From: Gammaproteobacteria bacterium
GTDB taxonomy: Bacteria; Pseudomonadota; Gammaproteobacteria; QNFN01
Assembly: GCA_003645555.1 (NCBI GenBank)
Contig: QNFN01000072.1
Location: 1 to 7,913 of the forward strand
Reading direction: 5' to 3'
Length of the DNA stretch: 7,913 bases
Every line of letters begins with the position of its first letter. The first letter of the stretch is position 1. The position numbers and the translations under genes are program-made. This document shows positions 1 to 4,807 of the stretch, in pieces. The notes under the pieces are model-generated. The model ran no database searches. It was not told the DNA's origin and saw nothing but the letters and a program-made list of their open reading frames with translations.

Positions 1-555
1 CTCGCACCTGCGATCGAGCACGTAGGCTCCGGTGCAGCGGCCCCCGTCGGGCCCGCCGGTGTCGATCCGGTCGATGGCGATATGGCGCTCGAACAGGTGG
101 ATCCGTGGATGAGCACGGGCATGGTCGAGCAGGGTTTCCTCGATACTGCGCCCGGTGTAGTCGGCGGCATGGATTACCCGGCGGCGGCTGTGGCCACCTT
201 CGCGGGTCAGGTGATAGACGGTATGACCGTCGGCTCCGGTTTCACGTGTGAAAGGCACACCGAGATCGATCAGCCAGCCGATCGCCTCGGCCGATTGCGC
301 CACAGTGAAGTGGACCGCGTCCGGGTTGCAGAGACCGGCACCGGCGGCGAGGGTGTCATCGACATGGGCGGTGATCGAGTCGTCGCGATCGAGCACGGCC
401 GCGACGCCACCCTGGGCATAGCGGGTCGAGCACTCCTCGAGAATGCCCTTGGCCAGGACGGCGACATCGGCGATCTCGGCCAGGTGCAGGGCGGCGGTCA
501 GGCCGGCCGCACCACTGCCAATTATCAGCACGTCGTGTCGGTGGTGCGCGTGCAT
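1..555 (-). CDS. nadB: L-aspartate oxidase NadB, N-terminal part (runs off the window)
   Basis: Flavoprotein that oxidises L-aspartate to iminoaspartate, the first step of de novo NAD synthesis; NadA then forms quinolinate from the product. The gene reads leftward from ATG at 555-553, and 185 codons are present before the window edge. The FAD dinucleotide-binding motif GSGAAG is at residues 13-18. The family block STRYAQGGVAAV is at about 43-54, the DDTLAAGAG segment at about 66-74, and the active-site stretch HSRRRVIHAAD at about 122-132. E. coli NadB is about 540 residues, so roughly the last two thirds are missing. An in-frame TAA lies just upstream of the ATG, so the start cannot lie further up than about 8 codons; no other start fits better. 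It is divergent from rpoE, the same placement as beside rpoE/algU in other gammaproteobacteria. Identification is firm; the rest of the gene is unseen. Confidence 0.96.
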   Translation of the reverse strand, partial: MHAHHRHDVLIIGSGAAGLTAALHLAEIADVAVLAKGILEECSTRYAQGGVAAVLDRDDSITAHVDDTLAAGAGLCNPDAVHFTVAQSAEAIGWLIDLGVPFTRETGADGHTVYHLTREGGHSRRRVIHAADYTGRSIEETLLDHARAHPRIHLFERHIAIDRIDTGGPDGGRCTGAYVLDRRCE

Positions 556-596
556 GACCTCAGAAACGAATCGCAGTTAAGATAGTGATTGGAACC

Positions 597-615
597 CGGC
601 GCCCATGTGGCGCCG
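597..615. repeat. Perfect 7-bp GC-rich dyad in the nadB-rpoE intergenic region
   Basis: CGGCGCC (597-603) and GGCGCCG (609-615) are perfect inverted repeats around the five bases CATGT. The 8-base palindrome TACATGTA (616-623) follows directly. The element lies 42 bases upstream of the nadB start and 51 bases before the sigma-E-type -35 box of rpoE. It could be an operator for either gene or a hairpin in the nadB 5' leader. No run of T follows on either strand, so it does not look like an intrinsic terminator. The structure is certain; the function is unknown. Confidence 0.5.
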
Positions 616-665
616 TACATGTAACCAGAAAGCAAAAGTCTAGCACGCTGTGAACACCCTCCCGC

Positions 666-692
666 GAACTTAACCATGCTCCCGTTGTCTAT
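666..692 (+). promoter_or_regulatory. Sigma-E (RpoE/AlgU)-type autoregulatory promoter of rpoE
   Basis: GAACTT at 666-671 matches the sigma-E -35 core exactly. After a 16-base spacer, TCTAT at 688-692 matches the start of the known TCTGA/TCAAA-type -10. This spacing is that of known E. coli RpoE and P. aeruginosa AlgU promoters. The expected transcript start is about 697-700, some 40 bases before the rpoE ATG. Its position upstream of rpoE predicts positive autoregulation, as known in the family. The match is seen in the sequence; its activity is inferred. Confidence 0.75.
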
Positions 693-726
693 TCACCAGC
701 CCACGGTCCGACGGCCTCACTGCGAT

Positions 727-730
727 GGAG
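727..730 (+). promoter_or_regulatory. Ribosome binding site that sets the rpoE start at 740
   Basis: GGAG lies 9 bases before ATG 740. The earlier in-frame ATG at 725 overlaps this site and has no purine-rich site of its own, so 740 is preferred. Confidence 0.65.
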
Positions 731-739
731 TCCGCCACC

Positions 740-1321
740 ATGGGTGAGCGAAATATCGACCTCGAACTGGTCCGTCGCGTCCAGGGAGGTGAGCGGCAGG
801 CATTTGATGTTCTCGTCCTCAAGTATCAGCACAAGGTGGTCAAGTTGGTAGCGCGCTACGTTTCCGATCAGAGCGAGGCACTGGATATCACCCAGGAGGC
901 CTTTCTCAAGGCCTACCGGGCCATCGGCAAGTTCCGCGGCGACAGCGCGTTCTACACCTGGCTCTACCGGATTGCGATCAACACAGCGAAGAACTACCTG
1001 GTGGCGCAGAGCCGTCGGCCGCTGGAGACCGACATCGACCAGCAGCCGCCGGAGCAGGTCGAAGGGCCAGGGCGGCAGTCACTACGCGAGAACGCCACGC
1101 CGGAGAACCTGTTGCTCCGCGACGAGATCGAAACCACTGTTTTCAGCGCCATCGAGGCGCTGCCAGAAGACTTGCGTACAGCGATAACGCTGCGCGAACT
1201 CGAGGGACTCAGCTACGAGGAGATTGCGCTGGCCATGGGCTGTCCGGTGGGGACGGTCCGTTCACGCATCTTCCGCGCTCGCGAGGCGATCAACAATAAG
1301 CTCGAGCCCTTGCTTTCATGA
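740..1321 (+). CDS. rpoE: ECF RNA polymerase sigma factor RpoE (AlgU/sigma-E)
   Basis: Extracytoplasmic-function sigma factor that directs RNA polymerase to envelope-stress promoters of the GAACTT/TCTGA type. The protein has 193 residues, the usual length. Region 2 covers about residues 20-92 and includes KYQHKV, DITQEAFLKAYRA and the near-invariant FRGDSAFYTWLYRIAINTAK. Region 4 covers about 128-185, with LPEDLRTAITLRELEGLSYE and the recognition-helix segment CPVGTVRSRIFRAREA. These blocks match P. aeruginosa AlgU closely. I chose ATG 740 over the in-frame ATG 725 because GGAG sits 9 bases upstream and it gives the family's typical short N-terminus. The gene heads the rpoE-rseA-rseB-degP cluster and has its own sigma-E-like promoter at 666-692. 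The stop codon is 26 bases before rseA, whose product holds this sigma factor inactive at the inner membrane. Confidence 0.97.
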   Translation: MGERNIDLELVRRVQGGERQAFDVLVLKYQHKVVKLVARYVSDQSEALDITQEAFLKAYRAIGKFRGDSAFYTWLYRIAINTAKNYLVAQSRRPLETDIDQQPPEQVEGPGRQSLRENATPENLLLRDEIETTVFSAIEALPEDLRTAITLRELEGLSYEEIALAMGCPVGTVRSRIFRAREAINNKLEPLLS

Positions 1322-1334
1322 TGCCCGATGGTAC

Positions 1335-1340
1335 AGAGGA
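1335..1340 (+). promoter_or_regulatory. Ribosome binding site that sets the rseA start at 1348
   Basis: AGAGGA is followed by 7 bases and ATG 1348. The in-frame ATGs at 1318 and 1321, which overlap or abut the rpoE stop codon, have no comparable site upstream. Confidence 0.65.
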
Positions 1341-1347
1341 TGGCGCC

Positions 1348-1923
1348 ATGACCACAGAAAACGAACTGCTCTCGGCCCTGGTTGACGATGAATTGTCACC
1401 GGCTGAAACTGACCGTCTGCTTTCGACCCTGACCGCTGACCCGGGCCGGCGAGAGACCTGGTCGCGTTACCAGTTGATTGGTACGGCTATCCGCCGTGGG
1501 GTGCCTGATACGTACGATCCGGGGCTGGCGGCCCGCGTGCAGGCGGCCATCGGTGACAGCCTGCCGGACCCCGATGAACGCGCCCCCTTTCTGCCAACGA
1601 CCCCGCCCGCCTCCTCTGGATGGAAGCGCGCCGTCAGTGGGGTCGCCATGGCGGCCTCGGTGGCCGCGGTTGCACTGTGTGGCGTGCGTTACATTGCAGT
1701 ACCTGAACAAGGGGTCACGGTCGCGAATGCCGCACCGGTGGTGTTACTCCAGGCTCAGCCGGTTGCGGCCACCGACGTGGTGCCACCGGTGGCGACCACG
1801 CTCGATCAGGAACGGCTTAACGACTACCTGATCAGGCACAATGAGTTTGCCGCCGGCGGTTTGCGTGGCTTGCCGCCGTATGTGCGCGTGGTCAGCGCTG
1901 AAGGCGCCACTCCGGCACGCTGA
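1348..1923 (+). CDS. rseA: Anti-sigma-E factor RseA (MucA-like), single-pass inner-membrane protein
   Basis: Inner-membrane protein whose cytoplasmic domain binds RpoE and keeps it from RNA polymerase; in the family it is cut stepwise by a DegS/AlgW-type and then an RseP/MucP-type protease under stress. The 191-residue product has the N-terminal sigma-binding domain (LLSALVDDELSP at about 7-18, ETWSRYQLIGTAIR at about 36-49). A membrane segment lies at about 95-118, with the basic WKR at 92-94 on the inside, then a periplasmic tail. The tail has a block near 154-184 (RLNDYLIRHNE, LPPYVRVVS) resembling the MucA RLPIYLRQH / LPYARAAS region, part of the RseB-binding area in the family. The start at 1348 rests on a good Shine-Dalgarno and agreement with MucA/RseA N-termini. 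It lies 26 bases after rpoE and 6 before rseB, so co-transcription is very likely. Overall similarity is modest, as is usual for the family, but context and layout are decisive. Confidence 0.94.
   Translation: MTTENELLSALVDDELSPAETDRLLSTLTADPGRRETWSRYQLIGTAIRRGVPDTYDPGLAARVQAAIGDSLPDPDERAPFLPTTPPASSGWKRAVSGVAMAASVAAVALCGVRYIAVPEQGVTVANAAPVVLLQAQPVAATDVVPPVATTLDQERLNDYLIRHNEFAAGGLRGLPPYVRVVSAEGATPAR
1776..1800. repeat. Near-perfect 25-base palindrome inside rseA
   Basis: Arms CGTGGTGCCACC (1776-1787) and GGTGGC-G-ACCACG (1788-1800) are reverse complements apart from one extra G at 1794. The core GCCACCGGTGGC is a perfect 12-base palindrome. It lies in the part coding for the periplasmic linker of RseA. 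It may simply reflect Val/Pro/Thr codon choice in GC-rich DNA; no function is assigned. Confidence 0.4.
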
Positions 1924-1929
1924 TCACCT

Positions 1930-2904
1930 ATGCCCTTGCCATTATTTGTCGTTGCACTGCTGCTGTTCCTGCCACCTGCATTTGCTGGGGCGGTGTCGGC
2001 CACGCTGCACGCACTGACACGGATGACCGAGGCGGTAACCGGCCTGAACTACGAAGGGACGTTCGTCTATGAGCATGCCGGGGCCCTGGAGACGATGCGC
2101 ATCGTCCACCAGGCCGACAGTGACGGCGAGCGTGAACACCTGGTTTCACTCGACGGTGACCGGCGCGAAGTGGTCCGGGATCGTGATGACGCGGTCTGCA
2201 TCCTCGGTGATGCCAAGCCGTTGTTGCTCAGCCGGTTGGAATCCCGTTCGGCCTTTCCGGGCCGGCCGCGTGGTGACATCGACCTACTGCAGGGTCACTA
2301 CAGCATTGAGCAGGGCGACATGGCGCGCGTGGCCGGGCGGGAGGCGCGCGCGCTGGTGATTCGTCCGCAGGATGACCTGCGCTACGGCTACCGCCTGTGG
2401 CTGGATGAGGCGACCAGGCTGCCGCTGCGCTCGGAACTGGTCAACGCCGACGGTGAGGTTCTGGAGCGGGTTGTGTTCACCGAGATCAAGGTGCTCGACA
2501 GCGCCGATCCGGCCCAGGCCAAGGCGATTCTTGCCCGCAAGGCGTGGGCACGGGACGTGATAGGCCATGTCCCGGCTCAGCAACCTGTTGAGAGTGCCCG
2601 CCGTTGGCAGGTGACCGATCTGCCTCCGGGCTTTGAATTGATCGATTACCGGACCTTTCCTGCAGCCAAGGGCCGCGGTGGAGTAGACCATCTGGTATTC
2701 AGCGACGGTCTGGCCACGGTCTCGGTCTACGTCGAACCGGTCAGTGATGAACGGCCTCTGAACGGTGTGCACCAATCGGGGGCGGTCAGCACTTTCGCCC
2801 TGGTGCGCGACACGTATCAGGTGGTGGTGGTCGGTGACGTGCCGATGGCCACCGCGCATACGATCGGCAACACGGTTCGGCCACTTGCGGAACCCGGTCG
2901 GTGA
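1930..2904 (+). CDS. rseB: Periplasmic sigma-E regulator RseB (MucB)
   Basis: Periplasmic protein that binds the periplasmic tail of RseA and shields it from the first-site protease; lipoprotein or LPS signals release it in the known systems. The protein has 324 residues (E. coli RseB 318). Residues 1-19 form a hydrophobic signal peptide with probable cleavage after AFA. The N-terminal LolA-like lipid-sensing domain spans about 24-205 (LNYEGTFVYEH at 39-49, DGDRREVVR at 75-83, YRLWLDEATRLPLRSELV at 154-171). The C-terminal MucB/RseB domain spans about 224-318 (WQVTDLPPGFEL, HLVFSDGLATVSVYVE, VVVVGDVPMATAHTIGNTV). The start at 1930 is forced, since the in-frame rseA stop lies six bases upstream. 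No clear Shine-Dalgarno is visible, suggesting coupling to rseA translation. Oddly, the signal peptide has no Lys or Arg before its hydrophobic core. The next gene is degP instead of the often-present rseC. Confidence 0.95.
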   Translation: MPLPLFVVALLLFLPPAFAGAVSATLHALTRMTEAVTGLNYEGTFVYEHAGALETMRIVHQADSDGEREHLVSLDGDRREVVRDRDDAVCILGDAKPLLLSRLESRSAFPGRPRGDIDLLQGHYSIEQGDMARVAGREARALVIRPQDDLRYGYRLWLDEATRLPLRSELVNADGEVLERVVFTEIKVLDSADPAQAKAILARKAWARDVIGHVPAQQPVESARRWQVTDLPPGFELIDYRTFPAAKGRGGVDHLVFSDGLATVSVYVEPVSDERPLNGVHQSGAVSTFALVRDTYQVVVVGDVPMATAHTIGNTVRPLAEPGR

Positions 2905-2929
2905 TCGGGTCGTGATTGGTCTGGACGAG

Positions 2930-3005
2930 GGTGTGCCATCCACGGTCGATTGGTGGCTCATGGAGTTGATGTTTCTTAGTGCGTTTGATGAATGGCTGGC
3001 ACACC
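2930..3005. repeat. Long-range perfect 9-bp inverted repeat in the rseB-degP spacer
   Basis: GGTGTGCCA at 2930-2938 and TGGCACACC at 2997-3005 are exact reverse complements. After one mismatch, three more bases pair (CCA at 2940-2942 with TGG at 2993-2995). The loop between the 9-bp arms is 58 bases. The arms would close a stem in the mRNA between rseB and degP. Confidence 0.5.
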
Positions 3006-3040
3006 GTCCGCCTGATACCTGGCGGCCTTCTATGTCGGAT

Positions 3041-3055
3041 CGGTCCCGAGGACCG
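3041..3055 (+). repeat. Short hairpin upstream of degP
   Basis: CGGTCC (3041-3046), loop CGA and GGACCG (3050-3055) form a perfect 6-bp stem. No T-run follows (CAGCCCGG comes next), so it is not a typical intrinsic terminator. It ends 42 bases before the degP ATG. Confidence 0.45.
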
Positions 3056-3082
3056 TCAGCCCGGCATTTCCACTTTCTCTGC

Positions 3083-3088
3083 TGAGGA
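3083..3088 (+). promoter_or_regulatory. Ribosome binding site that sets the degP start at 3098
   Basis: TGAGGA is followed by 9 bases and ATG 3098. A TTG at 3089, in the same frame, directly abuts this site and is too close to be used as the start. Confidence 0.65.
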
Positions 3089-3097
3089 TTGATATCG

Positions 3098-4537
3098 ATG
3101 ACGCGAATTACCTTTCCGCGCTACGCGCGCGTCCTTCTGACCGGCCTGCTTCTGGTAGCCTGGAGTAGCCTGGCTACAGCGGCGGTCAACCTGCCCGATT
3201 TCACCGGGCTGGTTGAGCAGAATAGCCCCGCCGTAGTCAATATCAGCACGACGCAGAAGGTCGCGCAGCAACGACAACAGCAACATCAACCCGAGATGCC
3301 CGACCTGCCCGAAGGCAGCCCGTTCAATGATCTCTTTCGTCGTTTCTTCGGCGAAGGTGGTGGCATGGACATCCCCGAGCACGAGGCCAAGTCCCTTGGC
3401 TCCGGGCTGATTATCTCCGCCGACGGTTACGTAGTGACCAATGCCCATGTCATCAAGGACGCCGACGAGATCGTCGTGCGCCTCAATGACCGGCGCCAGC
3501 TGGTTGCCAAAGTGGTCGGCGCCGATCTGCGCAGTGATGTTGCCTTGCTGAAGGTGGATGCCGAGGGTCTGCCGGTGGTCAGCATCGGTGATTCCGATGA
3601 GCTCAAGGTGGGTGCCTGGGTGCTGGCGATCGGTTCGCCGTTCGGGTTCGACTACTCGGTCACCGCCGGCATCGTCAGTGCGCTCGGGCGCAATCTGCCA
3701 AGCGAGAACTACGTGCCGTTTATCCAGACCGACGTGGCCATCAACCCGGGAAATTCCGGTGGCCCATTGTTCAATCTCGACGGCGAGGTGATCGGCGTCA
3801 ACTCGCAGATCTACAGCCGCACCGGCGGTTTCATGGGTCTGTCGTTCGCGATCCCGATCAATGTCGTGATGAACGTTGCCGACCAGCTCAAGACCAAGGG
3901 CAAGGTGAGCCGGGGCTGGCTTGGCGTGCTGATCCAGGATGTTACCCGGGAACTGGCCGAGGCCTTTGGCATGACCACACCGCAGGGTGCCCTGGTCTCC
4001 AAGGTGCTCGATGACAGTCCCGCGGCCGCGGCCGGGTTCCAGCCCGGTGATGTCATCGTCCGCTATAACGGCCGCGACGTGGCCGGTTCGGCCAGCCTGC
4101 CACCGCTGGTAGGTCAGACGCGGGTCGGCAACAGTGCCGAGGTGGTGGTGATTCGTGATGGCCAGGAACAGACCCTGACGGTGACCATCGGTGAGCTTCC
4201 AGGTGACGAAGAGCTGGCGCAGGCGGTCGAGCCGAAGGTCGATTCAGTCAGCGAAAAACGGCTTGGAATCAAGATTGTCGAAGTGCCGGAACCACTGAGT
4301 GAAGCGCTGGATCTTCCCGAGGGTGGGGTGCTGGTTGACGGGATCGAGTCGGGCGCCGCGTCCCGTGCCGGGGTACGCCAGGGTGATGTCATCGTCATGC
4401 TCAACCAGCAGGTGGTCAGCGATCCGGAGCAGTTCGCCGAGTTGGTCGAGGCGTTGCCCGAAGGCAAGTCGGTCGCGCTGCGTATCCAGCGCCAGAATGG
4501 TCCGCTCTGGCTGGCACTGAAGCTCGGCGACAACTGA
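3098..4537 (+). CDS. degP: Periplasmic serine endoprotease/chaperone DegP family (MucD/HtrA)
   Basis: Periplasmic trypsin-fold protease and chaperone that degrades or refolds damaged envelope proteins; in Pseudomonas the orthologue MucD restrains AlgU activity. The protein has 479 residues. The signal peptide is about 1-28 (basic start, ATA-A cleavage site). The protease domain spans about 30-265 with catalytic triad His117 (TNAHV), Asp147 (RSDVALL) and Ser220 (NPGNSGGP). A Gln-rich stretch at 57-64 lies in the variable LA-loop region. PDZ1 spans about 272-365 (GWLGV, GFQPGDVIVRYNG) and PDZ2 about 388-476 (RLGIKI, GVRQGDVIVMLN). ATG 3098 is chosen because TGAGGA lies 9 bases upstream; the earlier TTG 3089 would abut it. 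The near-identity of blocks such as ENYVPFIQTDVAINPGNSGG to P. aeruginosa MucD supports the MucD subfamily; mucD is an equally good name. It is the last large gene of the rpoE cluster, and its stop overlaps the next start codon. Confidence 0.97.
   Translation: MTRITFPRYARVLLTGLLLVAWSSLATAAVNLPDFTGLVEQNSPAVVNISTTQKVAQQRQQQHQPEMPDLPEGSPFNDLFRRFFGEGGGMDIPEHEAKSLGSGLIISADGYVVTNAHVIKDADEIVVRLNDRRQLVAKVVGADLRSDVALLKVDAEGLPVVSIGDSDELKVGAWVLAIGSPFGFDYSVTAGIVSALGRNLPSENYVPFIQTDVAINPGNSGGPLFNLDGEVIGVNSQIYSRTGGFMGLSFAIPINVVMNVADQLKTKGKVSRGWLGVLIQDVTRELAEAFGMTTPQGALVSKVLDDSPAAAAGFQPGDVIVRYNGRDVAGSASLPPLVGQTRVGNSAEVVVIRDGQEQTLTVTIGELPGDEELAQAVEPKVDSVSEKRLGIKIVEVPEPLSEALDLPEGGVLVDGIESGAASRAGVRQGDVIVMLNQQVVSDPEQFAELVEALPEGKSVALRIQRQNGPLWLALKLGDN
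3155..3173. repeat. 9-bp tandem direct repeat in the degP signal-peptide region
   Basis: GTAGCCTGG occurs at 3155-3163 and again at 3165-3173 with one base (A) between, giving a 10-base period. It encodes part of the hydrophobic core of the signal peptide. Because 10 is not a multiple of three, gain or loss of one unit would shift the degP frame. Confidence 0.5.
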
Positions 4538-4788
4538 TGCCGGAGGCGCGGCGGACGCTGCGACTGTTCGGCCACAGCTATTGCAGCCTGTGCGAAACCA
4601 TGCATGCCCAACTCCTCGGCCTGGCCGGGGAGTTGGGCTTTACGGTCGAACTGGTCGACATTCATGACGACCCGGAACTCGAAGCCCGTTTCGGCGAGTT
4701 GGTGCCCGCATTGTGGGGGGATAGTGATGAAATCTGTCATCACCTCCTCGATGAGACAGCACTGCGTCGCTATTTGAGTGCGGCCTGA
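4537..4788 (+). CDS. Glutaredoxin-like (DUF836/PF05768-type) small thiol-redox protein
   Basis: Small 83-residue protein with a thioredoxin/glutaredoxin fold signature. A beta strand (LRLFGHS) leads into the CSLC motif (Cys16, Cys19), followed by a helix. Strand VELVDIHDD (37-45) comes next, and the cis-proline of the fold is visible as LVPALWG (Pro57). The length and the YCSLC pattern match the glutaredoxin-like family PF05768. No signal peptide is visible, so it probably acts in the cytosol. Its substrate and partner are unknown; a thiol-disulfide role is inferred from the motif only. The ATG shares one base with the degP stop (TGATG), which strongly suggests translational coupling and membership of the rpoE-degP transcript. 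Genes of this family are found at this place next to lepA in other gammaproteobacteria, to my recollection. The coding region also holds a 14-bp stem-loop (4606-4638) and, near its 3' end, the -35 box of the presumed lepA promoter. Confidence 0.88.
   Translation: MPEARRTLRLFGHSYCSLCETMHAQLLGLAGELGFTVELVDIHDDPELEARFGELVPALWGDSDEICHHLLDETALRRYLSAA
4606..4638 (+). repeat. Strong 14-bp stem-loop within the glutaredoxin-like gene
   Basis: The left arm at 4606-4619 begins GCCCAACTCC, and the right arm at 4625-4638 ends GGAGTTGGGC. The arms pair over 14 positions, thirteen Watson-Crick and one G-U (4616 with 4628), around the 5-base loop CCTGG. TTT follows at 4639-4641. The short T-run makes full intrinsic termination unlikely, though pausing, attenuation or RNA processing is possible. 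It lies about 135 bases before the lepA promoter -35 box. The structure is seen directly; the function is inferred. Confidence 0.6.
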
Positions 4789-4801
4789 TTTGCGCTATAC
4801 T
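4774..4801 (+). promoter_or_regulatory. Sigma-70-type promoter for lepA-lepB
   Basis: TTGAGT (4774-4779) is followed by 16 bases and TATACT (4796-4801). This matches the TTGACA/TATAAT consensus at four and five of six positions respectively. The -35 box lies in the last codons of the glutaredoxin-like gene. The expected transcript start is about 4807-4809, giving a leader of about 100 bases before lepA. It suggests lepA is expressed independently of the envelope-stress operon, though read-through remains possible. Confidence 0.65.
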
Positions 4802-4807
4802 CCGTTC

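Larger units (their letters stand above)
2905..3097 (+). other. Non-coding rseB-degP spacer with inverted repeats; rseC absent
   Basis: These 193 bases lie where rseC (mucC) is found in many relatives. No frame shows the RseC pattern (a cysteine cluster followed by two membrane helices). The open frame running out of the rseB 3' end through to 3085 looks like a shadow frame. Visible structure includes the long-range inverted repeat GGTGTGCCA (2930-2938) with TGGCACACC (2997-3005), and a compact hairpin at 3041-3055. I find no convincing sigma-E or sigma-70 promoter. The region is probably transcribed as part of the rpoE operon and may act in RNA processing or stability. Confidence 0.55.

Noticed and set aside
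82..585. A 167-codon plus-strand frame opposite nadB
   Set aside because: The minus strand gives a clear NadB N-terminus with an FAD motif; this frame is its antisense.
637..645. Extended -10-like TGCTAGACT on the minus strand as a nadB promoter
   Set aside because: No acceptable -35 lies at 16-18 bases, and the -10 matches only four of six consensus positions.
1318..1347. Upstream starts for rseA overlapping the rpoE stop (ATGATG)
   Set aside because: There is no Shine-Dalgarno and the extra ten residues do not resemble RseA/MucA N-termini; ATG 1348 has a strong site at 7-base spacing.
2889..2915. Possible sigma-E promoter before degP (GAACCC then TCGTGA)
   Set aside because: The -35 deviates at key bases and no -10 lies at 16-base spacing.
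2284..2961. A 225-codon minus-strand frame opposite rseB
   Set aside because: It is a shadow of rseB codons with no motif, and its start has no supporting context.
2765..3085. A 106-codon plus frame reaching from rseB into the spacer, considered as a remnant of rseC
   Set aside because: No cysteine cluster or two-helix pattern of RseC is present, and most of it overlaps rseB in another frame.
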